From NCBI RefSeq assembly GCF_034929435.1, contig NZ_JAYFUM010000007.1, forward strand, positions 1 to 64,000: a DNA stretch of 64,000 nt, in the 5' to 3' direction. The position numbers and the translations under genes are program-made. Origin of the DNA: Arcicella rigui. GTDB taxonomy: Bacteria > Bacteroidota > Bacteroidia > Cytophagales > Spirosomataceae. This document shows, piece by piece, positions 8,663 through 18,846 of the stretch (within the stretch, counting starts at the first letter, position 1; each line of letters begins with the position of its first letter). The notes beneath the pieces are model-generated. The model searched no databases and was not told the DNA's origin. It was given only the letters and a program-made list of their open reading frames with translations.

Positions 8663-11085
8663 TCCGTTCTCAAACTCTTCACTGGATTCATCAAGGCTGA
8701 TTTTGTGGCTTGGAAACCAACGGTAAGTAAAGCAATTGCCAAAGCCAAAATGCCTGCAAAAGCAAAATACCACCATTCAATATTGATTCTGCTCGCAAAA
8801 TCTTGTAGCCATTGCTGCATAAAATAATAAGCAATTGGGCAAGCGATGAGGATGGCAATACTTACCAAAATCAAAAAGTCTTTTGATAATAATTGTACAA
8901 TACTGAATACAGATGCACCCAAAATTTTACGAATCCCAATTTCTTTGGTGCGAGATTCTACCGTGAAAGTAGCCAAACCAAAAAGTCCCATACAAGCGAT
9001 AAAAATTGCCCAAACCGAAGCCATTGTAAACAAAGTACTGTACTGACTTTCGGTTTCGTATTGCTTATTGAAATTTTCGCTCATAAAGAAAAACTCAAAT
9101 GGATTGCCTGAAAAATGCTTTTTGAATACATTTTCCAAAGTTGCCACTTTGCTATTCATATTTTCGCCAGCAAGCTTTACTGTTAAGTACGAAGAACTAT
9201 TGAAAGGATAAAAAATCATCGGGTCGATGGCGGTTTGTAAGCCTTTGTGATGATAATCTTTCACTACGCCAATTACATCCAAATAGCGTTCGTCCCATTT
9301 GATTTTGGTATTTACAGCTTCGTTGGCTGATTTAAAACCGAGTTGCTCAAGAGCTTTTTCGTTCAAGAGTACTTTGCTGTTGTTGTTCCATTCCACGTCA
9401 CATTCTTGTTCGGTAAAACTTCTTCCTGCCTTCAATGGAATATCATAGGTTTTTAGAAATTTATGTCCAATCGTTACGAAAGAGTAAGGTTTTTGTTCGT
9501 CGCCAGTTTTTGATTTGGCAGAAGTAAAACCAACCGTCGTAAAATTATACCAATTGCTCGGCACGCTTCCGCTGGTACAGTAATCATTCACGAAATTGAG
9601 GTTGGCAATATCGTTTTCAAAAGCATTTACTCGGTTTTTGAAAGTACTGTCTTTCCCAATTTCTGGTCCTTTTATCACCAACAATTGTTTGATATTCATG
9701 CCCAAATCTTGGTTTTGCATGTGTTTCAATTGACTGAAAATAACCAGCGTAACGATAATCAATACAATTGAAATACTGAATTGGGTAACTACAAGCGATT
9801 TACGCAAGAAAATCCCTTTAGCTGATTTGTGTAATTTACCTTTTAGGGTTTCTATTAATTTAAAATTCGCCAAGCCCCAAGCAGTATAAATGCCCGAAGC
9901 GACAGAACCAATAATCAACAAACCCAAGCCAATTATCCACAAAGAGGAGGAAAGTAAAGTAGTAAGTGAAAGATTTTTCTGAATGATTTCATTGAAAAAT
10001 GGTTGTAAAAGTGTCACCAGAAAAATAGCTCCGACAAAGGCAAAAAGGTTTACCAAGATTGATTCTCCCAAAAACTGCATCACCAAATTGTTGCGTGTAG
10101 CACCGATTACTTTTCTTACACCTACTTCATTGGCTCTTTTTAGGGCGTTGGCGGTACTTAGGTTGATATAATTAAACCATGCAATCAGCAAAATCAAAAA
10201 GGCGATACCACTTAGAATAAACACATATTTGATATTGCCATTGTGTGGATAAGTATCTGAAAAACTGCTTGCTAAATGGATTTCCGAAAAAGGTTGTAAG
10301 CGAAAAGTAACATCATCATTTTCTTTGCTAAGTTCTTTGCGAAGGACATTGAGTTTACCTTCAAGTGCCAGATAATCAGTGTTTTGATTTAACTGAAAAT
10401 AGGTATCAATGTACTGAGAATCCAGATTAGTAAGATTTGCCCAAGCGTTATCATTGAGGTTGGCTGGGTTTTTTAGGGTTTCTAATGAAAAAACAAAGTC
10501 GAGTTGAATGTCGGAAAGGTCGCCCATATTGGCAAAAACACCTTCTACTAAATAATCTTTTTTCCCAAATTGGTTATATAAAGTAAGCGTTTTACCGATA
10601 GGATTTTCTTGGTTGAAGTACTTTTTCGCCACGGATTCGGCTACAAAAACAACATCAGGTTTTTGTAGTGCGGAAGCCGACCCTTTGATGAGTGGGAAAC
10701 TAAAAAATGAAAAGAAATTGCTTTCTGAATAGGCTACATTTTTTTCACGGAAAGAAATATTTTTTGCTTCATATTTCACTACGCCTTGCCCAACGCTCTC
10801 GGCTACACGACAGTAACTTTTGATTTCGGGAAAACGTTCTTGTGCTTTCGTAGCCCAGCCCGGTTCTACTTGAGCCCACGATTCTCCTTTAGGGTTTTGG
10901 TTCAAAAGTCGGAACATCGTAGGCAAATTGGCGTGAAATTGGTTCACGCTTTTTTCCAAACTTACATATTCCAAAATCAACAAAAAGGCAGCAATCCCCA
11001 AAGCCAAGCCTGCAATGTTGATAAATGAGTAAACCTTGTTTCTGAGCAAGATTCTCAAAGCGATTTTTAAATGATTTTTGAACAT
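8659..11085 (-). CDS. MacB/FtsX-type ABC transporter permease (copy 4)
   Basis: An 808-residue permease. Its N-terminus (MFKNHLKIALRILLRNK) is identical to that of copy 5, pointing to a recent duplication. The layout is a TM at about 20-42, a periplasmic domain carrying AKKYFNQENPIGKTL, and a first FtsX core with NEVGVRKVIGATRNNL near 318. A second TM (SLVVTQFSISIVLIIVTL, near 440) and a C-terminal FtsX core with KEIGIRKILGASVFSIV follow, and it ends NPVKSLRTE. NEVG replaces the usual KEVG in the first coupling helix. It lies 135 bp downstream of copy 5 across an octamer/heptamer repeat gap. The substrate is unknown. Confidence 0.9.
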   Translation of the reverse strand: MFKNHLKIALRILLRNKVYSFINIAGLALGIAAFLLILEYVSLEKSVNQFHANLPTMFRLLNQNPKGESWAQVEPGWATKAQERFPEIKSYCRVAESVGQGVVKYEAKNISFREKNVAYSESNFFSFFSFPLIKGSASALQKPDVVFVAESVAKKYFNQENPIGKTLTLYNQFGKKDYLVEGVFANMGDLSDIQLDFVFSLETLKNPANLNDNAWANLTNLDSQYIDTYFQLNQNTDYLALEGKLNVLRKELSKENDDVTFRLQPFSEIHLASSFSDTYPHNGNIKYVFILSGIAFLILLIAWFNYINLSTANALKRANEVGVRKVIGATRNNLVMQFLGESILVNLFAFVGAIFLVTLLQPFFNEIIQKNLSLTTLLSSSLWIIGLGLLIIGSVASGIYTAWGLANFKLIETLKGKLHKSAKGIFLRKSLVVTQFSISIVLIIVTLVIFSQLKHMQNQDLGMNIKQLLVIKGPEIGKDSTFKNRVNAFENDIANLNFVNDYCTSGSVPSNWYNFTTVGFTSAKSKTGDEQKPYSFVTIGHKFLKTYDIPLKAGRSFTEQECDVEWNNNSKVLLNEKALEQLGFKSANEAVNTKIKWDERYLDVIGVVKDYHHKGLQTAIDPMIFYPFNSSSYLTVKLAGENMNSKVATLENVFKKHFSGNPFEFFFMSENFNKQYETESQYSTLFTMASVWAIFIACMGLFGLATFTVESRTKEIGIRKILGASVFSIVQLLSKDFLILVSIAILIACPIAYYFMQQWLQDFASRINIEWWYFAFAGILALAIALLTVGFQATKSALMNPVKSLRTE

Positions 11086-11106
11086 TTTCTTGACTTTAGG
11101 ATTGAT

Positions 11107-11217
11107 GACTAAAGGACTAAAGGACTAAAGGACTAAAGGATTTTGGATTTTGGATTTGAGATTTCGGATTTCGGTGATTTTTTTAAATCCCAAATCCGAA
11201 ATCCAAAATCCCAAATC
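11107..11217. repeat. Octamer VNTR plus heptameric hairpin between permease copies 4 and 5
   Basis: Four copies of the 8-bp unit GACTAAAG fill 11107-11138. They are followed by 7-bp words GGATTTT, GGATTTG, AGATTTC and GGATTTC, a T-run, and the complementary words CCAAATC, CGAAATC and CAAAATC. The words pair as a long imperfect hairpin. The same arrangement, with six octamers, recurs at 13718-13831. Confidence 0.85.
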
Positions 11218-11220
11218 GAA

Positions 11221-13695
11221 TTATTCTGTTCTTAAACTCTTCACTGGATTTATCAAAGCGGCTTTTACTGATTGATAACTCACAGAAATCAAGGCAATGA
11301 TGATAGAGGCAATGCCACCCAAAGCGAAAATCCACCAACTAATATTAATGCGATAAGCGAAATCTTGTAACCATTGATTCATCGCCCAATACGCAATAGG
11401 CGTAGCAATGAAGATTCCTAAAATGACTAATTTCAAAAAGTCTTTCGACAGCAATTGCATGATTTGCATTACCGAAGCTCCTAATACTTTGCGGATGCCA
11501 ATTTCTTTGGTGCGTTGTTGGGTTGTAAAAGCCACCAAGCCAAATAAACCCATGCAAGAAATCAAGATAGCAACGCCCGTAGCCGTATTGAGAATTTTGG
11601 CAAAGCGTTCTTCTTTTTCATAGAATTTGGCAATACTTTCATCAAAAAACTGCGGACTAAATTCTTCATAACTATTAGGATAAATTTCCTTGTAAGCTTT
11701 TTCAATTTTGGCTAAAACACCTTTGAAATCAGCCGAAGATTGACCTTTGCTATGAATTTTTACATTGATGGCTGTTTCATATTTAGTTTCCGACATCATA
11801 TACAAAGGCTGAATGGCTTTGTGTAATGACTGTAAATGAAAGTCTGCTACTACGCCAACGATGGGCAATTTGAAATCTCCTTTTCCGCCCGAATACACTA
11901 AAAAATGTCCAACCGCTTGTTCAGGTTTTTTGAAGCCCAATGCTTTTGCGTAAGTTTCGTTAATGATAAATTCTTTGGCAGTGTCGCTATTGGTAATATT
12001 TTTTCCTGCCAAAATCTTGATACCAAACATCGGTAGATAATTTTCATCAATCGTTCTTCTATGAACGTCTGTTTTAATTTCTTTGCCACCTTCCTTATAA
12101 GTTACCCTGTTGGTAGAATAGCCACTTCTTGCAGGAGTTTCTCCAAGACTAACGATTTCTATTTCAGGCATTTGCTTGAGTTTTTGAATCAAAACATTCT
12201 TCTTGTTGGTGTTTACTTCGTTCCAATCTGTGTAAAAATGTACGATGGCATCTTTCTTAAAACCGAGGTCTTTATTAAGCATATACTTCGACTGTGTAGC
12301 CACGATGATTGTTCCCAAAATAAATACTTGCGAAGCCGTAAATTGGAAAGTAATCAAAGCTTTACGGAGTAGAGCGGTACGAGTTTGTCCGCCAGAGGAT
12401 ACTTGGTTTTTCAAAGACGAAACGGGCTGATAAGCCGAAATTATCCAAGCAGGGTACAAGCCAGACAGTACACAAGTACCAAGCGTGATGATGCCTAAAA
12501 AGCCTAAAATATTTGGACTTAAAATAGTAAAAGATAATTCTTTCGGAATAAATTCTTTGAAAACCCAAAGAATAGGTTCTACTAAAAGAACAGAAAAAAA
12601 GACGGCTAAAGTGGTGATAATAAATGTTTCACATAAAAACTGGATTATTAATGTTTTTCTATTACTTCCCAATACTTTACGAACACCGATTTCTTTCACA
12701 CGAGTAATAGATTGGGCGGTTGATAAATTAACATAATTGATGGCGGCAATTAATAGCAAAAATCCAGCGATTCCCAATAATGTGTAAAGCGTTGGTAAAT
12801 GTACTTGTCTTGAGAAATTGTCTTGTAATATATCACTAAAATGAATGTCTGATAAAGGCTGTAATGAAAGTGTTCTGCCAATATTCCACTCATCTTTTTG
12901 GTCGAGATGTTTTTTTAGAAAAGCAGGAAATTGTGCATTTACAGTACTTTCTTTGGTGTTTTGAGTAAGTTTTATAAAAGCCATTGAACTCGAATTGGTA
13001 TTTGTCCATTGGTCTAATTGAAATTCTTTACGCCAATTTTGGGTTTCAATACTTTTGAAAGAAATAAAGTTTTTAAACTTAAAATCAGAATTAACAGGGA
13101 AGTCTTTCACAACGCCCGTTACGGTTGTCGCCAAAGAATCATTAAAATATAATTGTTTGCCCAATACTTGTGCTAAAGGAATTTTGCCAAAATATTTTTC
13201 TGCTTCGCTTTGGCTTAAAACTACTTCATTTGGCGTAGTGAGGGCTGTTTTTGGGCTGCCTGCCAGCCATTCGTAATTGAAAATTTTAAAATATGCTGGC
13301 TGACAAACCAATACTTCTGAATTGTCGTTTTTCCAGATTTTAGGTGGATTTTTACCGTATTTTTTGTCGTTTGGTAAAGATGTTTTTGCACTCCAAACAT
13401 GGCAAGCTGCCAAATACTCTATACCCGAAATTTCTTGTGCAAGAGAAGCAGGCATCGGTGACGATAGTCCTGCATTATAAAAATGTTCTCCTTCTTGGTT
13501 TTTGAAACCAGAAGTTACTCTATAAATCCGTTCACGGTCGGGTTGAAAATCCTCAAAACTTAGTTCAAAGCTGACCAGTAAATAAATTACTAAGCAGGCA
13601 CTTACGCCAATTGCCAAACCAAGTATATTAACGAAAGAGTAAATCTTGTTTCTGAGCAAAATTCTCAAAGCGATTTTTAAATGATTTTTGAACAT
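11221..13695 (-). CDS. MacB/FtsX-type ABC transporter permease (copy 5)
   Basis: The longest copy at 824 residues. The N-terminal 17 residues are nearly the same as in copy 4. There is a TM at about 20-42, a periplasmic domain with AEKYFGKIPLAQVLGKQL (a three-residue insertion in the usual FG-x-x-x-G-K motif), and an FtsX core with KEIGVRKVLGSNRKTL near 330. A second TM near 450 (ALITFQFTASQVFILGTI) and a C-terminal FtsX core with KEIGIRKVLGASVMQIM follow; the end is NPVKSLRTE. Both flanking gaps contain the octamer/heptamer repeat, so the gene lies inside a duplicated module. Its partner ATPase is presumed to be the one at 18847. The substrate is unknown. Confidence 0.9.
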   Translation of the reverse strand: MFKNHLKIALRILLRNKIYSFVNILGLAIGVSACLVIYLLVSFELSFEDFQPDRERIYRVTSGFKNQEGEHFYNAGLSSPMPASLAQEISGIEYLAACHVWSAKTSLPNDKKYGKNPPKIWKNDNSEVLVCQPAYFKIFNYEWLAGSPKTALTTPNEVVLSQSEAEKYFGKIPLAQVLGKQLYFNDSLATTVTGVVKDFPVNSDFKFKNFISFKSIETQNWRKEFQLDQWTNTNSSSMAFIKLTQNTKESTVNAQFPAFLKKHLDQKDEWNIGRTLSLQPLSDIHFSDILQDNFSRQVHLPTLYTLLGIAGFLLLIAAINYVNLSTAQSITRVKEIGVRKVLGSNRKTLIIQFLCETFIITTLAVFFSVLLVEPILWVFKEFIPKELSFTILSPNILGFLGIITLGTCVLSGLYPAWIISAYQPVSSLKNQVSSGGQTRTALLRKALITFQFTASQVFILGTIIVATQSKYMLNKDLGFKKDAIVHFYTDWNEVNTNKKNVLIQKLKQMPEIEIVSLGETPARSGYSTNRVTYKEGGKEIKTDVHRRTIDENYLPMFGIKILAGKNITNSDTAKEFIINETYAKALGFKKPEQAVGHFLVYSGGKGDFKLPIVGVVADFHLQSLHKAIQPLYMMSETKYETAINVKIHSKGQSSADFKGVLAKIEKAYKEIYPNSYEEFSPQFFDESIAKFYEKEERFAKILNTATGVAILISCMGLFGLVAFTTQQRTKEIGIRKVLGASVMQIMQLLSKDFLKLVILGIFIATPIAYWAMNQWLQDFAYRINISWWIFALGGIASIIIALISVSYQSVKAALINPVKSLRTE

Positions 13696-13717
13696 GGGTT
13701 TGGACTTTAGGATTGAT

Positions 13718-13831
13718 GACTAAAGGACTAAAGGACTAAAGGACTAAAGGACTAAAGGACTAAAGGATTTGAGATTTCGGATTTCGGTGATTTTTTTAAA
13801 TCCCAAATCCGAAATCCCCAATCCCAAATCG
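13718..13831. repeat. Octamer VNTR plus heptameric hairpin between permease copies 5 and 6
   Basis: Six exact copies of GACTAAAG fill 13718-13765, followed by GGATTTG / AGATTTC / GGATTTC words and their complements around a T-run. The sequence outside the repeat number is almost identical to 11093-11217, so this gap was duplicated together with a permease end. Confidence 0.85.
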
Positions 13832-13833
13832 AA

Positions 13834-16212
13834 TCATTCTGTTCTTAAACTCTTCACTGGATTAGCCGAAGCAGCTTTTACGGCTTGATAGCTTACGGTT
13901 AGTAAAGTAATAATCAACGCACCTAAGCCTGATATTCCGAAAATCCACCATGAAATTTCTGAGCGATATTCGTAGTTTTTCAACCAGCCATTCATAAAGT
14001 AATAGGCAATTGGCGTGGCTATTAAGAATGAAATCATTACTAAAACCACAAAATCTTTAGAAAGTAATTGCCATAAATTGAATACCGATGCACCCAGTAC
14101 TTTTCGTACTCCAATTTCTTTCGTGCGTTGTTCAGCCGTGAAAGATGCCAAACCAAAAATGCCCAAACAAGAAATAAAAATCGCCAAGCAAGCAAAGAAT
14201 GTAGCCAATTTACCGATACGTTCTTCGCCACTGAATTTTAGAGCGTATTGCTCGTCGGCAAATTTATAGTCGAACGGACTGCCCGGATTGTATCTTCTAA
14301 ATACTTCGCCTACTTTTTCCAAAGAAGCGGAGGCACTCATGGCAGGATTCAACTTAACATTGATAATATTTGCCCAACCATAATTGATAAAAAATATTGT
14401 TGGTTTAATGGGTTCGTAGGGCGATTCCATCACCATATTTTTAATGACGCCGACGATGCGGTAATTTTTATCGTTCCAATTGATATTTTTCCCAACAGGA
14501 TTTTTCATCCCGATAAACTTGGCAGCGGCTTCGTTTAATACCATTCCAGAAGTATCGGTTGAAAAGCTTCTTGAAAAATCTCTTCCTTCTACAAAATTCC
14601 AACCTACCGATTTGCCATAATCATGCGTCACGGCAATTACGCCAAACAATGCTTGTAGATTCGGGTCTTTGCCTTCCCAATTAAAACCGATTTGATTTGA
14701 ATACACACCAGTAGTCGGGCTTGACGATTGCGACATTTCATAGACTGCTCCAGTTTTTAATAAATCACTTCTAAGGGCATCGTAATGACCAACCAATTCG
14801 GGAGTATTGATGGTGATAGCAATCAATCCATCACGACTATAACCGATGGGTCTGTCTTTAGCGTGTTGAATTTGGCGGTAAACGATAATCGTTCCGATGA
14901 TTAAAGTAACCGAAACTGTAAACTGAATTACTACCAATACTTTACGTGGAACGGCGGCAAATCTTCCTACACGAAAAGTACCTTTGAGTACTCTGATTGG
15001 GTCGAAAGAGGACAAGTAAAATGCAGGATAACTTCCAGAAATTAAACCTGTAATCAATGAAAATGAAATACTGAGTATCCAGAAATAGGGATTTGTCCAA
15101 AGAATGGACATTTTTTTATCTGATAATTCATTGAACCACGGCAAAGTAAGCGTTACCAACAAAAGCGTAAGTACAAAAGCAAACACTACAATGAGTAAAG
15201 ATTCGCTTAAAAACTGAGTAATTAATTGAGAACGAACCGAGCCGATGGCTTTACGAACACCTACTTCCTTCGCACGTTTTTCAGAGCGAGCGGTACTCAA
15301 ATTCATAAAGTTGATGCAAGCCAACAGCAAAACGAATACGCCAATAATGCCAAATAACCATACAAACTGAATACGTCCGCCAGAGATTTTACCATCTTTG
15401 AATTCAGAATATAAATGCCATTTACTCATCGGATGCAAGAAAACCATTGGTTTAGCAGCATCTTGTTTGTCGTGATTAAACTTTACTAATTTGATTTTTG
15501 CGGATACTTTATCAAAATCTGCATTTGGATTTAGTTCTGCAAAAGTTTGAAATGAGTTATTATTCCACTGGTCTTGCGAGTTTTTTACCCAACTTTCGGT
15601 AGCCAAATACATTTCCCAAGACAATACAAAAGTTACTTCATTGAGGGTAGTATTATGTGGTAAATCTTCATAAACGCCTGTTACTTTTACGTTGGTTTTG
15701 TTATCTACTTTTACGATTTTATTAATCGGGTCAGTATCACCAAACAAAGCCGTTGCAACCGATTCTGAAATAAGAATAGAGTAGGGATCTTTCAAGCCTT
15801 TTTGCGAACCCTTCAACATTTTGAAGGTAAACATTTCTGGGAATTTAGGTTCTACATAATTACCAGTTTTGGTAAATTTTCTGTCGCCCACAGCCAAAAT
15901 ATGTTCAAAAGTCCAAGAAGACAATACTACATTTTTGAAATCTCCCGAATATTTAGCTCTTAATTCGGGTGCTAAAGGCAAGGGCATCGCCGTTTGCGAA
16001 CCCGTAACGCCATTCCAAGTTTGGTTTTGCATTACTTGTGCCAGACGGTCGTATTTTTGATGATACTTATCAAAAGAAATTTCATCAAAAATCCAAAGCC
16101 CAATAAGCATCGCAACGGCCATTCCCACCGAAAGACCAACAATATTAATTGCCGAGAAAGCTTTGTTTCTCAACAAGGTTCTAAGAGCAATTTTAAAATA
16201 ATTCTTTAACAT
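13834..16212 (-). CDS. MacB/FtsX-type ABC transporter permease (copy 6)
   Basis: A 792-residue permease, the shortest copy. An N-terminal TM (FSAINIVGLSVGMAVAML, about 19-40) precedes a periplasmic domain and a first FtsX core with KEVGVRKAIGSVRSQL near 312. A second TM (VLVVIQFTVSVTLIIGTI) and a C-terminal FtsX core with KEIGVRKVLGASVFNLW follow; it ends NPVKSLRTE. In the PCD domain the usual KYFG is replaced by ALFGDTDPINKIV. The gap to copy 7 is 82 bp and is filled by a GAGCTNT-type hairpin. The substrate is unknown. Confidence 0.9.
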   Translation of the reverse strand: MLKNYFKIALRTLLRNKAFSAINIVGLSVGMAVAMLIGLWIFDEISFDKYHQKYDRLAQVMQNQTWNGVTGSQTAMPLPLAPELRAKYSGDFKNVVLSSWTFEHILAVGDRKFTKTGNYVEPKFPEMFTFKMLKGSQKGLKDPYSILISESVATALFGDTDPINKIVKVDNKTNVKVTGVYEDLPHNTTLNEVTFVLSWEMYLATESWVKNSQDQWNNNSFQTFAELNPNADFDKVSAKIKLVKFNHDKQDAAKPMVFLHPMSKWHLYSEFKDGKISGGRIQFVWLFGIIGVFVLLLACINFMNLSTARSEKRAKEVGVRKAIGSVRSQLITQFLSESLLIVVFAFVLTLLLVTLTLPWFNELSDKKMSILWTNPYFWILSISFSLITGLISGSYPAFYLSSFDPIRVLKGTFRVGRFAAVPRKVLVVIQFTVSVTLIIGTIIVYRQIQHAKDRPIGYSRDGLIAITINTPELVGHYDALRSDLLKTGAVYEMSQSSSPTTGVYSNQIGFNWEGKDPNLQALFGVIAVTHDYGKSVGWNFVEGRDFSRSFSTDTSGMVLNEAAAKFIGMKNPVGKNINWNDKNYRIVGVIKNMVMESPYEPIKPTIFFINYGWANIINVKLNPAMSASASLEKVGEVFRRYNPGSPFDYKFADEQYALKFSGEERIGKLATFFACLAIFISCLGIFGLASFTAEQRTKEIGVRKVLGASVFNLWQLLSKDFVVLVMISFLIATPIAYYFMNGWLKNYEYRSEISWWIFGISGLGALIITLLTVSYQAVKAASANPVKSLRTE

Positions 16213-16229
16213 GTTTTTTAGGTTTTAGT

Positions 16230-16291
16230 TGTCAGCTGTGAGCAATGAGCTGTGAGCTAAAAGCTCATTGCTCGCTGCTCACAGCTTAAGG
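16230..16291. repeat. GAGCTNT heptamer hairpin
   Basis: Words AGCTGTG, AGCAATG, AGCTGTG and AGCTAAA are followed at once by their complements AGCTCAT, TGCTCGC and TGCTCAC. Together they form a tight hairpin in the 82-bp gap between permease copies 6 and 7. Confidence 0.8.
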
Positions 16292-16294
16292 CTT

Positions 16295-18691
16295 TTACTC
16301 TGTTCTTAAACTTTTCACTGGATTTGCCAACGCTGCTTTGATGGATTGATAACCAACCGTAAATGAAGCAATGAGTATAGTAATAGAAATCGACAAAGCG
16401 AATATGCCAACGCCAATGCTGATTCTGTACTCGTAGTTTTGTAACCAAGCGTTCATAATCCACCAAGCAGCAGGTGCAGCAATCACAAAAGCAATGATGA
16501 TAAGTTGTGCAAACTCTTTTCCGAACATCACTAAAATATTTCCAATACTTGCTCCTAATACTTTTCTGATACCGATTTCTTTGGTTTTTTGTGCTGCCAT
16601 GAACGACACCAAACCGTAAAGTCCCAAACAGCCAATCAAAATGGCAACCAAAGCGAAGAAGTTGATAAGTTTGCCCATGGTTTCTTCTTCTTCATAGGCT
16701 CTTTGAATGGCTTCATCCACAAATTGATGATTGAAGTAACTTTCTGGATATACTTGATTAAAGCTTTTTTCTAAAGTTTTGATTACTTTTTGAAAATTAG
16801 CCGAACGTAATTTAACATTAACAAAATAGTAATTGGTCGCTAAGGTTGTCATGTATAAAGGTTCAATCGTTTGGGCGAGCGACTGTTGGTGAAAGTCTTT
16901 TACTACGCCTACGATTTCTACATTTCTGCCTCTTGCATCCATCTTTCTACCGATAATTTTTGCGGGGTCTTTGAAGTTAAGCTTTTTTGCAAAAGCTTCA
17001 TTAACAACTACTTCTCTGATAGAATCAGAAGGAAAGAGATTTCTACCTGCTACCAATTTGATACCATATAAATCTAAATAATTGGCATCAATACTTTTGG
17101 CTTGAGTACTCCATTTTTCGTCTTCTGCACGATTATCAAATCTTAAACTTGTGCTATTTACCCAACCAGATTGTGGAGGCCCCGACATTGAAAAACTGAT
17201 TTTTTCTACATCAGGAACAGCCGAAGCCAAATTCTTGAAGGTATTCATTTTTACAACATCTTGCTTCGGCATAAAAGGAAGACTAATGGTTAAGATAGAT
17301 TCTTTTTTGAAACCTAAATCTTTATTTTGGAAATACGATAATTGGCTTGTCACTACTGCCATGCCAATAATTAGCATTTGCGAAATGGCAAACTGAACTA
17401 CTACCAAACTTCTTCTTACAGAAAAACCACCCACTTGTTGTGTTGAAATTTTGCCTTTCAATGCCATTACAGGCTGAAAACCTGCTAATACCAAAGCTGG
17501 GTACGCTCCAGAAAGTACGATAACAGCAAGAATAATAAGCGTAACATACAAGATAACAGAGGCATCGAAATAGAAAGTAAATTTGAAAGCTCCGTTCAAG
17601 TACTCACGAGCGATTTTCTCACCAAATTGAAATAATACAATTGAAATCAACAAAGAAGCTATCGTAATCATGGCTGTTTCTGCCATAAATTGCCAAAACA
17701 ATTGTGCTTTTGAACTTCCCAAAACTTTGCGAACACCTACTTCTTTAGAGCGTTTCAAAGCCTGAGCCGTTGCTAAATTGACGAAGTTGATACTTGCTGT
17801 AATAATTAAGAAAATACCAATCGCAAAGAGTGATAAAATAAGGTTTTTGTTGATGCCGCCATAGTCTTCTGAAAAGTGAACTTCTTTCAACGGCTGCATG
17901 ACATAGTGAATATATTTCGCTTCATCTGGACGATATTTTTTTACAAAAGCTGGCATTAGTTTGTCCCAATTAGCTTTGGTAAATTTTTCGTTTAATGAAA
18001 CTACACAACGAGTACTGCTATTGGTACTCCCGAAATTATCGTTGATAGAACCATAATATTCTTTCAAACTGGAGTATGAAGGCATTACTTCGTAGCCAAA
18101 GTCGGTATTGTCTTTGTAATCTTTGAAAACGCCAACGATTTTAAGGCTCAAACGACCATTGTGTTTGATGATTTTACCGATAACATCCGTTGAGCCGAAG
18201 TATTTCAAAGCATTTTTTTCGCTGATAACAACTGTATTAGGGTTTTTTAATTCCTCAAAACCACCTTGAACCCATTCATAATCAAAAATTTTAAAGAAAG
18301 AAGGTTCAACGAACGCACCTTCTAATGTTTCTTTAAATTTTTTGTCTTCGCCATTTGCCGAAGGAATAGCCTCGAAATAATCTTCTGCCAATTCAGTCAT
18401 CGAAAGATTTTCGATAGTAGGATAATCCGTCAAAACAGCTTTTCCCAAAGGATAAGGAACACCCGGAGAATGAAAATTTTCACCACCTTCTCTTGAAACA
18501 AATTCACTTACAATTCTATAAGTATTTTCATATTTGCTATGATGTTTATCAATACTGAAATGGTAGCGAACTAAAGCAAAAATCAACATGGCACAAGTAA
18601 GCCCCAAAGACAAACCTGCAATGTTAATGATTGCATAACTTTTGTTTCTCAAAAGATTACGAAAAGCGATTTTTATATAATTGGTTAGCAT
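16295..18691 (-). CDS. MacB/FtsX-type ABC transporter permease (copy 7, ATPase-proximal)
   Basis: A 798-residue permease and the first of the array after the ATPase gene. It has an N-terminal TM (IINIAGLSLGLTCAMLIFAL, about 21-40), a periplasmic PCD domain with ALKYFGSTDVIGKII, and a first FtsX core with KEVGVRKVLGSSKAQL near 318. A second TM (SLVVVQFAISQMLIIGMA) and a C-terminal FtsX core with KEIGIRKVLGASIGNIL follow; it ends NPVKSLRTE. Position suggests this is the original partner of the ATPase, with the other six arising by duplication. It lies 155 bp downstream of the ATPase across a word-repeat gap. The substrate is unknown. Confidence 0.9.
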   Translation of the reverse strand: MLTNYIKIAFRNLLRNKSYAIINIAGLSLGLTCAMLIFALVRYHFSIDKHHSKYENTYRIVSEFVSREGGENFHSPGVPYPLGKAVLTDYPTIENLSMTELAEDYFEAIPSANGEDKKFKETLEGAFVEPSFFKIFDYEWVQGGFEELKNPNTVVISEKNALKYFGSTDVIGKIIKHNGRLSLKIVGVFKDYKDNTDFGYEVMPSYSSLKEYYGSINDNFGSTNSSTRCVVSLNEKFTKANWDKLMPAFVKKYRPDEAKYIHYVMQPLKEVHFSEDYGGINKNLILSLFAIGIFLIITASINFVNLATAQALKRSKEVGVRKVLGSSKAQLFWQFMAETAMITIASLLISIVLFQFGEKIAREYLNGAFKFTFYFDASVILYVTLIILAVIVLSGAYPALVLAGFQPVMALKGKISTQQVGGFSVRRSLVVVQFAISQMLIIGMAVVTSQLSYFQNKDLGFKKESILTISLPFMPKQDVVKMNTFKNLASAVPDVEKISFSMSGPPQSGWVNSTSLRFDNRAEDEKWSTQAKSIDANYLDLYGIKLVAGRNLFPSDSIREVVVNEAFAKKLNFKDPAKIIGRKMDARGRNVEIVGVVKDFHQQSLAQTIEPLYMTTLATNYYFVNVKLRSANFQKVIKTLEKSFNQVYPESYFNHQFVDEAIQRAYEEEETMGKLINFFALVAILIGCLGLYGLVSFMAAQKTKEIGIRKVLGASIGNILVMFGKEFAQLIIIAFVIAAPAAWWIMNAWLQNYEYRISIGVGIFALSISITILIASFTVGYQSIKAALANPVKSLRTE

Positions 18692-18714
18692 GGTTTTAAA
18701 GGTTTTGATAGCTG

Positions 18715-18846
18715 TTTAGCTGTGAGCGATGAGCTTTGAGCCGTGAGCAATGAGCTTTTAGCTTCTTTGCTTTTTATATATTTTCTTTATTCTTAGATAT
18801 TTGCAGTCTGCTTTTCATAAAGCTCAGGGCTCATAGCTCACAGCTT
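18715..18846. repeat. GAGCTNT heptamer hairpin between ATPase and permease 7
   Basis: The left arm at about 18718-18770 has words such as GTGAGCG, ATGAGCT, TTGAGCC and GTGAGCA. The right arm at about 18820-18846 has AAAGCTC, AGGGCTC, ATAGCTC and ACAGCTT. The AT-rich centre holds no gene. Confidence 0.7.

Noticed and set aside
11107..13765. Insertion-sequence ends at the permease gaps
   Set aside because: No transposase, no terminal inverted repeats with target duplications, and the tracts are simple short-period repeats.
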